NCBI GenBank assembly: GCA_001584585.1 | Contig: LSYV01000036.1 | Span: 1,049,236-1,075,362, forward strand | Direction of reading: 5' to 3' | Origin: Gonium pectorale | Taxonomy: Eukaryota; Chlorophyta; Chlorophyceae; Chlamydomonadales; Volvocaceae | Length of the DNA stretch: 26,127 nucleotides | Shown: in pieces, positions 14,676 through 25,628 of the stretch | Layout: every line of letters begins with the position of its first letter | How positions within the stretch are numbered: the stretch's first letter is position 1 | Translations under genes and position numbers: made by a program | The notes under the pieces: generated by a model | Told to the model about the DNA's origin: nothing | What the model saw: the letters and a program-made list of their open reading frames with translations, nothing else | Database searches by the model: none

Positions 14676-17600
14676 TCAGTCCCCTCCCTCCTTCTCGTCC
14701 AGCTGCTTGAGGTTTGCAAAGCTGAAGGGCGCAAACTTGTAGCCGTCGCCCTTATAGAACTTGTTCTGGTACTCCACCCAGTGCAGGCGCAACGCGTGCA
14801 GGAAAGCCGAAAGGGACTCCATGACCATTAGCACGCCCAGCGTGGCGCAGGCGAACACGAAGAAGCCAATGATCATGGCCGGCACGCTGTTCATAGAAAT
14901 GGACATCATTAGCACGCGGTCGTAGAAGACGCCGGCGAGCTGGCTGTGCGCCAGCGACAGGGCCCACAGGCGCAGGTAGGACGCGGTGTTGGAGACTGCT
15001 CCCAGCACGAACTCGATGGTGTGGATCATCTGGCAGGGGGAAGACGATGTCACACCAGGAAGACCGCACTGGACCAGATGAGGTATTTAAAACATACCTT
15101 GCTCGGCAGGGTGACATGCGTAGCAAACACCGGCGCGCGGTCTCTTCAGATCAAGCAGGGCATGAGCGTGCCGTGGCACTATCTTACCTGGTGCACCATG
15201 ACCTCGCCAAATTCGAACTCGCCATGCCCGTGTCCACCGTGACCGCCGTGACCGCCGCCGTGATCGCCACCACCGTTGGCAGCGTTGCTGCTGTGGCCAC
15301 CGCCGTGAGGGCGGTGCCGGCTCTCCTCATCGTCTGCCAGCGCGCCATAGCTCTGGGTCATCTCCACCGAGTGGCCCTGAGAGCAAGCAAGTCAAAACGC
15401 AATCAAACGCATGCCATTGAATGCGCCTGTGGCTGTGCGCGTCCTCCCGTAGTGAAGGTTCCTGAATCTAGGGGTGGCAGGTGCAACCGCCGAGTTCCGG
15501 TCGGGCGTGCACAGAAGTAGCCGATACGCGCCTTACTACAGCTACAGCTCCTTGCATCACGCACCTTGGCAGCTTGCAGGGCCTCGTGCCGCTTCTTTAG
15601 GATCAGGGGCTTTGGCAGCAGCATCCACGGCACGGTGACGAAAGCAATGAGCAACAGGAACACTTGCAAGCCGCCTTGGCCGCCAATGAGCTCGTCCTCC
15701 TTCCTCTCCGGTCCGGATCCTGTAGGCAGAGAAGCGAGCAGAATGATCATGGAATCGTACGACTTGTTGACTGGCACCTCAGCCGAAGAGGAGTCATGGG
15801 TTCATTTAGAAGTTCACACGCGACGGGCTTTCGGGCAAGGGCGTTAGAAGTGACAGACTAAAACCATGAATACCCTATGCATCGGGGGAGCTGGCCTGTC
15901 GTTGGGACCCAACATAGCAACTAGGCTTTGACAACTAGGCTTTGAACCGCAAGTGCTGCTTGAGTGGTGCAAGGCCTGCGGTAAGTGCCGGCTGAGAATG
16001 TTAGGCGGCTGATGGCCTCGTGGCACGGTTGATGGCCTGCCGGCGTACTCTTCACATAGCACGGTGCGTCTAGGTTCTCCCCAGGGTCTCCGCAGGTCTA
16101 CTCACCAGGCGACAGGAACATGTAGATCATGACGTGGTACAGGTCCGTCAGCTTGCCGGTGCACCACTTGATGACAATCAGCAGGCACAGGTAGCCGAAG
16201 ATGAAGTTGAGGAAGATCATCTGCGGGATGAACTCGCAGACGGTTGAAAGGGTGTCCCTGCGGTAGGAAAATAGTGCACTTCAGTCAGCTAAAGAGAGTT
16301 TGCGTCGGTTGTGTTGGCAGGTAACATGCATGGCTGGCAGGTATCGGCATTGCAGGGAAGTCAGCCCACGAGCGTTACGTTTGGGCATGTGGCCATCTCA
16401 GGCAGGAGGTCAGGCTGGCAGATATAGGTAATATAGACACATGAAATAGCTGCCAGGTATAGGAATACGTACTAACGTAGCAGCCTGCCTATGCCCAACA
16501 CTGGATATGCTGGCGTAGAAAGTACCTGAAGTACATGTTGTTGAATAGAGAGTTGAGGATGCCAAAGTCCATATGGACCACTCCGAGGAGGATGGACATC
16601 TTCATCTTGACGGAGTTGAAGTACGGCAGCTGCATGCATACGGGACGCATCAGTTGAGTGATCTGTCCATTGCTTTGCAAATAACACTGGGCCGCAATGC
16701 CTTCGCGCCTACCTCAGTCTTGCGACCGTGCCAGATGGGATCCACGCCGAACACGACGGGCGCGCTATCCGGCGGCATCTTGAGGATACCCCTGCATGAG
16801 CGTTGTTGGTGCACAGCTTGGCAGGAAGGATGCGTTTCCAGTGACAGGACGACCCAGACGGTAGATGGCTCACAGTGCCCACAATCTATCCGGTAGGCAA
16901 CGGTCCTTACTACACGCATGTCCCGTTGTCGGCTTACTCGTGCATCGTAAGGCAGTCGCGGGGGTCAATCGTGTTGGTGATGGGCTCGCCGAAGTCATTC
17001 ACAATCTCCGAGCCGTCCGAGTGATAGCACTTGAACTTGGTGCGCCCGAAGATGATAGTCGGCATGGAGAAGAACTCGTTGTAGATGAGGCCCATGTAGA
17101 GAGAGAAGACGCCCATGAGCAGGATCACGTAGCGGCCGCCGAACAGCATTTGTAGCATGTCGCCCAGGTCCTGTCGCACGCAAGCATTCGAACACGGTTG
17201 GCACTTTCGTAGCCAACATCAAGCACCGTCCCGGCCGCCATAGCCCCCTGCACGAGCAGTTGCCCAACAACACCGACGCCCTCGCACCAACCCTGGGCCT
17301 CAATATAGTGCACAGAACGAACCTGCTTCGCAAGCTGCTTCTCCTTGTACACCAGAAAGCCCGCAAATGCCAGCATGAGGATGGCGTGTCCGAAGTCGCC
17401 GAACATGACCGAGAAGAGGAAGGGGAAGGTCATGAGCGTCAGCACCGTCGGGTTGACCTCACGGTAGCGAGCGATGCCGTACGAGTCCACGATGTTCTGG
17501 AAGGCCCCGGTGAACTTATTGGTCTGGAAGTACGTCGGCGGCTGGTCGTGAGTCAGCACGGGCTGCATGATGACGTTGAGCTGCGGAGCAAGAGGTCCAG

Positions 17601-19731
17601 AGTGCGGGCAACGGGGTATGTTACTCAGGGGCAAGCAACAGGTACCGCCTTCATGTCAGGCGGCGCCCACACCTGCGTACGCCGAGTTGGCAGACTATTA
17701 CAGTGCTAGGCACGCATAAGTGAGAAATCGCAAGCTCCCAGATTGCCCTTTCCAGCTGAAGTACCTGCGTGCTGCTGTTCTCGGCGCTGTCCCGCAGGGC
17801 CCGCTGCACGTCAGCCTTGGCGACCGACGGCACCCAGGCCTCCGCCACGAGCACCTTCGACGTCACGTCCACGTTCATCTTGTTGAGCGTGTGGTACACC
17901 GCCTTCTCGCGCCGCACCTAAAGTAGGCATGCGGTTTTCAACATGTTCATGTCGCTCCTTAAGACCATGCAGAAGCATGCACGGGAATTTTGGACGGCGA
18001 TGCCTTCTGGGGTTCCCAGTGGCGGTGAGCGCGGAACAAACTCCATTACGAGGCCTGCCATGTTTGCAACGGTTGCCGTGTTAGGTTGGATTCCGCTGGT
18101 GGACTTACCAGCACGGCCCACTCGTCCAGGTTGGTGGCGATCGTTTGGAGGAGCGCCTTCCGGTGCCGCTCGCCTACGTCAATGGTGGTCTGCAGCTCGC
18201 GGATGCGCGCTGTAACCTCGCTGTCCATCTGACGCTGGCGCGCCGGATCGTCCGGGAACGGATACCGGTTGGCACCAAACGCCTCGCAGATCTGCAGCAG
18301 TGCGTTAGGTTTTTGTAAGTGTGTTGAGCCTTTGCATTCAGTGCGTATTGTCCCCGACCTTACTTACAGCCCGCAGGTGGCCAGTGCGTGTGACCCACAT
18401 GGGTGTTTGCCTCGCTGGTTTTCTCACCTTCATGATTTTGATCTTTGACCGGTCGCCGGCGAAGAAGATGACGAAGACGTGCTTGGTAACAGTCTCGTTA
18501 GTGATGGGGTCCTTCACCTCGCCCACGGAGCCCTGGCGCAGGTACATGTTGCCGCGAGTTGCGCGGAACAGCAGGCGCTCGAAGCCATTGACCTTGTCGG
18601 CCGGGATCGTGCCCGCCACGAAGCCAATCCGCGACACCTTATCCTGACCCTGTGTGATTTGGCATGCATTTTGGGGCACAACAAACAGCGATAGCTTCAG
18701 CACCCCAGCTGGATCCACGGGGCAAGCCCAGGAGGAAGCCCTCGACCGCAGGCAGGTCATGGCATGCATGCCTGCGGTCGTAACCACTAGTATGCATGCC
18801 ATGTTAACATTCATGCATGTTCCTTTCCGGCGTAGCCTGCCGCGAGACATGCATGGCATGCTCCTGGCTGAATCCCGGGAAGGTCAGATGAATGAGGCCC
18901 ATGCGGCGGGGCCGGCAGTGGCACGCACCGGCATCTCCAGCAGAGGTGCGTCGGGGTTCTCCTGGACGCCTGAGTACTCGCGATCAAATGCCTCCGCCCG
19001 CACGTTGGCCTTCGCCTTGTCAAAGAACTTGCCCGCGTGCTCCAGCACAACCTGCAAAGCACAAGTACATGTGAGGACGTGTCAGAAACTCCGAGCACCA
19101 GGGGAAACCCCGGCATGGCTGGGAAACCACCGTGCCAACACCAAACACCCGCAGCCCCCCCGCACCTGCAGCTCGACCAGCTCGTTGTAAGTGCGGTCCA
19201 GCCGCTCGGAGCTTTCATTCATGCTGATAAGCTCTTTCTCAAGCTCCTCAAGCTTGTTCTCCAAGTCGTCCAGCTCATGCTTGCCCGTTTGCCCGTCGGG
19301 GCGGATGGTTGGGGTCAGGCCAGCCTTCTCCACCTGCTCCTGGAAGAAGCGCAGCCTACGCGCCATTTCGTCACATCGCTTGACCTGTACATGCAGAATT
19401 GGCAATGTTCACGGGTGAAACTCATGTGAAGGTGGATGCAAGCCAGAGGATGAATCCGTCGGCGCTGATTGCCCGCCGGACCTACCACGGTGGCCAGCTG
19501 ACCCCAGCACAACGCATAATAAATCGTATGTACCTGGTTGGCGTACGTCCGCTGGAATGCGCTCTTGTCGGTGTTGAGGTCCTTAAACTGCAGGAGCCCA
19601 ACCTCGCCCAGAGCCGCGACCGTGTCATGAGCGCTCTCGCTGGGAATCAGCAGCCGCACAAGCTCCATCTCCTCGCTGCGCCATAACTCAATATTTGAGA
19701 AGCCGAAGTCAAGCAGCCGAGACAGTGCCAT
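14676..19731 (-). CDS. VHA-a: V-type H+-ATPase 100-kDa subunit a (VHA-a / Vph1 family)
   Basis: Membrane stator subunit of the vacuolar proton pump; it forms the proton half-channels beside the c-ring. Fourteen exons: 19731-19534, 19384-19166, 19051-18929, 18649-18428, 18291-18109, 17917-17765, 17580-17323, 17170-16938, 16791-16713, 16629-16526, 16257-16106, 15719-15565, 15376-15188 and 15029-14676. All introns are GT-AG and all phases agree, giving 873 aa with a TGA stop. The start is the ATG at 19731 (AAGATGG context; [11 protein letters not shown]), not the TTG three codons upstream. Residues 1 to about 380 are the cytosolic arm with coiled coils, including an [14 protein letters not shown] motif. 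Membrane segments then begin near [19 protein letters not shown]. Arg776 in [16 protein letters not shown] corresponds to the proton-transport Arg735 of yeast Vph1. The loop at 694-756 has an unusual His/Gly-rich run. Length is close to family members (about 800-870). The organelle served (vacuole, contractile vacuole, Golgi) cannot be told from sequence. Confidence 0.97.
16258..16525. repeat. V-ATPase intron with short CTGGCAGGTAT-like repeats
   Basis: The intron between exons 10 and 11 holds several related copies of a GGCTGGCAGGTATxGG-like motif around 16330-16347, 16406-16425 and 16449-16463 (plus strand). The copies are imperfect and irregularly spaced, so this is a weak, decayed simple repeat and not an ordered array. 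Confidence 0.4.
18743..18862. repeat. Palindrome-rich patch in V-ATPase intron 3
   Basis: Arms CGACCGCAGGCA (18743-18754) and TGCCTGCGGTCG (18769-18780) form a perfect 12-bp inverted repeat around a 14-base loop. Overlapping it, GGCATGCAT (18761-18769) pairs with ATGCATGCC (18792-18800), and further GCATG/CATGCATG units follow to about 18862. The patch lies wholly within the intron spanning 18928-18650. It could extrude as a hairpin in DNA or RNA, or be the remnant of a small foldback element. Confidence 0.7.
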
Positions 19732-20305
19732 CTTGGGCAAACGACCACCCCCGTAGGAACCACCTAAAAGACAGCTATTATGTTTTAGAGGCTATTATGC
19801 AGCAATTGAAGTCAGGAAGCCCCGGGTCAACGGGCTAAATAAAAGCTGATGATTGTGGAAGCAGCTGGGTGTGCTGGTCAGAGGTTCAATAATTGCGTCC
19901 ACTGCTCCACCTCAGCTGACCGCACATTGCGGTAGCATGTGGAAATTCTCTTTTGTTGCCAAAAGAAGGGGATGGTCTGCCGTATTCGATTGCAGGACGA
20001 GAGGCCCATAGACGCGGAGACGCCGTTTGGCGCAGCAGCATAAAGCTGTATGCATGCTGACAGCAGACGGGGTGGCCCTGTCAGCATGGGCGTAATGGAA
20101 GGGTTGCGCCCGTGGAGCCCAATTTTCGCTTGCGTCACTCCAACGCGGGGCCCGATGGGTCAGACTACGAAACACCGACAAATTCCACAGCTGAGAGCAC
20201 CTCGAAGCACGCAAGCGCGGCATCGACCCAGCGGGTCACCATCTCGTCCTGCAGGGTGACAAAAGCATACAGGCAATCAACCGCTCGACCCACGATACGC
20301 ACCTA
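19732..20305. promoter_or_regulatory. Divergent intergenic region between V-ATPase subunit a and the monooxygenase
   Basis: The two genes point away from each other with about 570 bp between their start codons, so both promoters and 5' UTRs must fit here, possibly as a shared bidirectional promoter. A CTAAATAAAAG stretch near 19834-19845 is the most AT-rich spot. No clear TATA box is placed properly for either gene. The monooxygenase frame is open back to the TGA at 20192 but contains no ATG before 20306. Confidence 0.6.
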
Positions 20306-23300
20306 ATGGTGACCTCAGCCTCAGGCTCTTTGCAAGGCACCGGCCTGCTTGGCTGCCAGGCGCGCCTTTGCCACCGGCTTCCTGTGCTTTCCCCTCCTCG
20401 CAGGGGCGTGCTCTCGCAGCCCTCGCACTGCTGCGATAGCGCAGGTGCAGCGGCTCGAATGCACATTGCAATCTCAGTACATGCGGCAGGGGCCGGAGGA
20501 GCGCTCACAACCGGCCGCTGCCGCCGCCGCGCCCCCTACCAGCGCCCCTTCCCCGCCAGCGCCCGCCCCTCTGCTGTGGGGCCGAACGGCGCCTCCGGGG
20601 GCCGCTCTTCGCCAGGCGATTCCACTGCGGAGCATTTCGATGTGGCCGTCGTTGGAGGTGGTCCGGCTGGCCTGCTGGCGGCCAAGGCAGTCCAGGCGGC
20701 GATGCCTGGCGCACGCGTCAAGGTGGATGGGGGATGGGGGCATTGTTGTGCGGGGGGCTGAAGCCACAGTGGTAGGAGGAAACAAAGCGGGACCCAAAGG
20801 ACAGGTGATGCGCGCCATGCGAGGGTAGAGGGTCCGGGAGCTCGGACTGGGCCTTAGAGGCCGGCACGCCGCGCGGCGCGAGAGGGAGTAAATGTCTTCC
20901 CCAGGGGCACAGTGGGGCAGCGTCTCATAGCTGTGTCTCCTAGCGAGGCGCGCCCGGGAGCTCTGCGGCCAAGGTCACGTGGTCGCTACCATAGGGACGG
21001 GTTGTTTGAGTGCTGACAGCTGAAGGTGATGCACGGGCGACATGTGGCATGCGGGTGGCGTCGCGGGGATCTGGGTTGCGTTGCGGCAAGCGGATAACCC
21101 GGCCAATCCTGGTCTTCAGCAGAGGGCTGCGAAATTGCCATCGCCGATTCCTTCACGTCGGAGCTCCTGGGGTAAACACGATCCTGTCCTGCAGCACGTA
21201 CGATGTTTCTAGAACCCCTGCCAGCACGACCCAAATGGGGCAGCAAGGCTCTGCTGCAGTGCTACGTTGGAAGTACATATCCCTGTCTTGGTTGTAAGAA
21301 CTTGCGGTCCTAGAGTCAGCGAGCCTGGCATTGAGTTTAACCTCCTATGCCGGCCCGGAACTCGTACGCAGGTGTTTGAGGCTGCTGCGGGCTACAGGCC
21401 CCAGGGCGCGGGCGTGCAGATTGAGATCAACGGCTGGCGCGCGCTGCACGCCGTGGACGCCCAGCTGGCGGACAGGTGCGTTGCGTTCCTCACGCACACA
21501 TCCCATCCGTGAGCGAAACAGAGCGCCCCGCTCCCGTACCCGCCGGCGCCTCCTTCTCCACGCCGCAACATGACGTTCCGCGCTCGTCGCTCCTTGCCCT
21601 TATTGCCCTCCGCGGCCACGGGCGTGCCAATCCCCTCCCTCGCCGTCGCTGCCCCCGCCCCTCCTCGCCCCGCCCCACCCGCAGGATCCGCTCCCAAGGC
21701 ATCCTCATCTCCGGCTCCATCTACATGGATGAGTCGGGCGCCCGCCTGCCCTTCCAGGAGCCTGCCGTGGACCACGAGGGAAACATACAGGTGCGGTCAC
21801 TTGAGTGTGGGTGTGTAGGGCATGCCATGAGTGGCGCGGGCGGCTGCGGGAGTTGCCGCGGCCGTGGCCGCCTGACAAGACCCTCGTTAGCGCGCCGCCG
21901 TGGTATGTGGATTCACGGTTGCAGCGCACGCGCGAACAGAGCTTCGAGCGTCATGCGTGTTTTTCCTGCCCACCAGGTTCCCCCTTGGTGCCCCGCTGCA
22001 CCGCCCGTATGCCGCCCAACCCAAGTCCCCGCCCCCGTCTTTGCCGTTGCCGTTGCCGTCCCCCACACCCACTTATTAGGCGTACGGGCACACGGCGGTG
22101 ATGGTTCATTGGGGTGACATCCGCCAGTCGCTGTTCGAGGCGCTGCCGGAAGGTACGGTTTGCTGCAGATGTGGATCTAGGTCAGGCACTAGGTGGGTTC
22201 GAATAGCGGCTCCAACGGCCGCCTGCCCCTGCCGAAGAGCCTGCGCATCTGGATCGGTCCCTTTTGCACTCAGCACCCACCCCCAGAGCCCCAGTTTAGG
22301 CGTGAGGAATGGCCGTGCAAAGGACCCTTCTAACTGGCGCCAGCGGCATGTTGGACACAGCACTGCACCGCACGTGCACCACACCCTCCCCTCCCTCCAC
22401 AAGTACTTCTATCGAGTATGCGATTCGGTGTCCGCGACGCGACCCGTTTCCCTTGTTCATTACGGTACCTCCCCTCCCTCCCCTCCCGCCCCCTCTCCGC
22501 CCCGTTCCGTCGCTGCCCTCGTCGACGCCTTGCCGCCCAGGCACCGTCTCCTTCAGCACCAGAGTCGTGGGCCTGACCCCCGGCCAGCCTGGCCGCCAGC
22601 CGGCGGTACTGCAGCTGCAGGTGAGGTGGGGAGGGCGGGGTTTGAGCGTTCTCTGCTGCTTTGCACGGCACGTTGCGCGGCCAGCTGTCCCAGCGGGCAC
22701 GCGCGAGGGGTCCAGGGTGCAGCCCGCGCGTGAAGTGAACCGGGCAGTGCAGTGCAGTGCAGTGCAATGCAGAGTGCCTTGCGTTTTGCGCACCGCTGTT
22801 TCGTGGGTTGGCACCTGGCACATGGAAGAGCCGGAAGAACGTCCTGCAGTGGTGACGCGCCGCGATGCGGGGCGGGGGTGGGGGTGGTAAGCGGCTGACT
22901 GCTCGGGCTCATGGTCGCATGCCGGGCCCCCGCAACGGCGGCGCAAGCGAACACGTGCGTCAGGACCGGCCAAGCCTTTGGCGACTGTCATGAATGGCGC
23001 ATAAGATACGGTGTTTGTACGGCGTGCGTGCGTTTGTGCGTGAATCGCGCCCAGGCCCCACGCTCCTGGCTGTCCGCCGCGCTGCCCGCAGGAGACTGGC
23101 GGCGATGGCAGCGGCGGCGGCGCGGCGCGCACCGTCACAGCGGGTCTGGTCATCGCAACAGACGGATACTACAGCCGGACCAAGCGCATGGTGAGGCGAG
23201 GTTCAATGCTTGATTCTCAAACTGGAGGGGAATGGCGTGGAAAATGAACACCTTCAGCGCAGACCTCCCAGGGCCGTGGAGGGGTGTTGTAAGGGTGGGA

Positions 23301-25628
23301 TGCGAGTGGGCAGCTGGCTGCTGACACAGGCGGCGGCTGGCGCTGCGCGATGATCGCGCGGGACAGTGCGGGCAGCAGCACCGCGCGGGTGCTGACCGCC
23401 GCAGAGCGCATGGGCGACATGCCGCGTCCCATCCGCCAACATGGCAGCCCCGGGGCTCTCCAGCTACTGGCCGGATTCGCACGGGCTGGATCCCTCCATC
23501 GACACACAACCCGCTCTAATCCCAGGCACTTCCCATCGGTCTCCAGATGCCTACCATGTCCCCGCTTGTCGCGCGCACGCCGCAGGTGCCTTTGCTAGCT
23601 GCCTTTTAGATCTGTTCTGCACTCCGTCACGCATATGTGCCACACGCAGGTGTTTGGCGCGTCCGGGCCCCCGCTGCTGCCCACCTTCCGCGGCAAGCTC
23701 ATCTGGCGGGCGCTGGTGGCCTACCCCGACCCCGCCTCCATGCCGGCGCTGCTGCGCCAGGCGGGCCAGGCGGCGCAGGCGCTGTGGTGGATGGCCAGCG
23801 GAATGGTGCGCGGGCCGTGGACCGTGGGCCATGCGCGGTCGCATGTTGCAGCGCGGGAAGGCGTGGGTAGATTTCGGGGGCCGGTCCGGGCGTGGGTAGA
23901 TTTCGGGGGCCGGTCCGGGCGTGGGTAGATTTCGGGGGCCGGTCCGGGCGTGGGTAGATTTCGGGGGCCGGTCCGGGCGTGGGTAGATTTCGGGGGCCGG
24001 TCCGGGCGTGGGTAGATTTCGGGGGCCGGTCCGGGCGTGGGTAGATTTCGGGGGCCGGTCCGGGCGTGGGTAGATTTCAGGGGCCGGTCCGGGCGTGGGC
24101 CGTGGGCGATGGCGGGTTGCAGCGCAGGGGGGTGAGGGCGCGGCATAGGCGCGCGGCGCGGGCGGGTTTCAGGGGCCGGGCCTTGACCCAGTGCCCGGCA
24201 GTCCGACAGCCCGGTGCCCAGCCAGCCAAGCCACGCGCATGACCCAAACGGCAGTTACCCAGCCGACCAAAGCACGCCGGGTTTGCCGACTCGCCCCGCC
24301 ACGGCCCGCCCTGCCCGGTGGCCGCCTCGGGATGGTCGATGTGCGCACGACCGGGATGGTGCGCTGGCGAACGCTGGGCGCCACCAGGGGAGCCGCTGGC
24401 CACGGAATTTGAAGACTCCTGCCCTCCAGCCCTTCGCTATTCAGCCGTTACCCCTGAAGCCCCCCCCCCCGACACGCAGCGCTTTCCCCGCCACACACGA
24501 GCACAGTCGTATGCGTTTTCCTTTTCAACACACGAGCACAGCTCGGCACTACTGAGCAAGTGCGCACCCGACCGGCCCCTGCGACGGCCTCGCCGCCCTC
24601 CCTTCCCCACCTCCGCCTCCTCCTCCGCCTCCTACAGCCGCCCGAGCGCACCGCCCTGGTGTACCCCGTCAACGACAACCGCTTCGTGTGGACTTGTGCT
24701 GCGCCCGTGGGCGACATCGAAGCGGCCGGTGCGTGGGGGACTCGGGATGTATGGTGCATTGGATGGCCCGCAGGGCCCGATGGCCGGCTTGCGGGTGGAG
24801 TGGGTTGCCTCGTGGTGCCTGCAAGCGGGGACGTGAGGGGGGCACAGTCGGGGCGGTTGGTAGACGGCGTGGACTTCAGCATGGCCTGCGCGCACAATGA
24901 AGGTTGTGATGACCAATGGGTCTGCGTCGCACCGTGTTGGGCGCGCGGTCGAGTTCTCTACGCCGAACGTTTTGGTAGCGGGCCGCCACTTGCCGAGGCC
25001 CCCTCGGTCGTCCATCAGTAGTACGCTCACCTGCCTTGTTGAGGGTGCAAAAGTAATGCCCGCAGCAATTGCAGGCAAGCAGCAAGGAACCTAGTCGGCA
25101 GCCCAAGCTAATGCCGACACAGACCCACCATCTAGGACTCATCGCGATATAAACACCGGCAAGGCTGGCTTGGCTGAGAAGCGTCTGCTGTGTGCTGCCG
25201 CCCTGCAGGTCTGCCCGCGTGGGTGCCCCACCGCGGAGACCAGGACCTGGGCATCCAGCAGACCGGTGGGTGCGTGCCGTCGTGGGGTACAACAAAGCCT
25301 TACTTGGTCGTTCTGGATAGGCCAGCTAATCTGTGACTGGGCAGGCGACGGCAAATACGGGCTGGCAGTCATGGGCATGCTATGCCAGCGGCGGCGGTGG
25401 CGGTCATGTGAGGTCACCAATTGTATCTGGATCGTCCTGCCGCTGGCCCAAGTCAGCTCCCGATACCCCTTCTTCCCGCCAGGCGCCGTGGGCACCGACC
25501 CGCAGTCCCGCTGCCTGGCGGTCTTCAGGCGCCACCCGCCCGAGCTGCGCGACCTGCTGGCCCGCACCGACCCGCGGGTCATCACCGAGCACGGCTACTA
25601 CACCCACGACATGCAGCTCGTGCAGGGG
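20306..25628 (+). CDS. FAD-dependent monooxygenase (aromatic hydroxylase-like), 3' partial
   Basis: A flavoprotein of the class A monooxygenase superfamily (p-hydroxybenzoate hydroxylase / zeaxanthin epoxidase type), which uses NAD(P)H and O2 to hydroxylate or epoxidise a substrate; the substrate is unknown. Ten exons in matching phase: 20306-20722, 21372-21475, 21685-21790, 22080-22152, 22541-22620, 23092-23190, 23650-23805, 24638-24728, 25209-25265 and 25483-25628 (443 codons). The Rossmann FAD motif is VVGGGPAG (115-122). Then come YRPQGAGVQIEINGWRAL (an arginine/Gln-Gly FAD-contact stretch), VHWGDIRQSLFEALPEG and the DG motif ATDGYYSRTKR (D284-G285). The later GD motif (typically GDAAH) is not found before the window ends, so the C-terminus lies beyond it. 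About 107 residues precede the FAD fold; the Arg/Ala-rich leader could be an organelle transit peptide, perhaps starting at Met52 (20459). The donor at 23805 and the exons after 25200 are the least certain. Confidence 0.83.
22744..22773. repeat. Short GCAGT pentanucleotide microsatellite
   Basis: Within the intron after exon 5 of the monooxygenase gene, GCAGT is repeated four times in a row and then runs into GCAAT and GCAGA variants. This is ordinary simple sequence with a likely slippage origin. Confidence 0.75.
23861..24092. repeat. Minisatellite: eight tandem copies of a 29-bp unit
   Basis: Copies begin at 23861, 23890, 23919, 23948, 23977, 24006, 24035 and 24064. Each begins GCGTGGGTAGATTTC and ends CCGGTCCGG. 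The first seven are identical by eye; the eighth has a single G-to-A change. A ninth copy breaks down after GCGTGGG at 24093. The array sits in the monooxygenase intron between 23805 and 24638. Because 29 is not a multiple of 3 and each unit contains TAG, it cannot extend the plus-strand frame for long. Near identity implies recent expansion or homogenisation. Confidence 0.97.
24460..24541. repeat. C homopolymer and 14-bp direct repeat in monooxygenase intron
   Basis: An 11-base C run (24460-24470) is followed by two exact copies of ACACACGAGCACAG at 24493-24506 and 24528-24541. These lie in the same intron as the minisatellite. They are simple-sequence features without an evident function. 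The C run is also a place where sequencing length errors are common. Confidence 0.75.

Noticed and set aside
22296..23153. Minus-strand 285-codon frame
   Set aside because: It is antisense to monooxygenase exons 5 and 6 and the introns around them, and shows no family motif; the plus-strand exons have phase and domain support.
23341..23520. Possible extra monooxygenase exon after an AG at about 23328
   Set aside because: Reading in the phase left by exon 6 meets TGA within eight codons, while joining exon 6 (ends 23190) directly to 23650 keeps the frame and gives a family-like sequence.
23861..24092. CRISPR-like regular repeat array
   Set aside because: The units are contiguous with no unique spacers, and the window is eukaryotic with spliced genes, so it is a minisatellite.
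23721..24146. Minus-strand 141-codon frame with Pro/Arg-rich repeat protein
   Set aside because: It is produced by the minisatellite being open in antisense, overlaps a real exon of the monooxygenase, and has no start or splice support.
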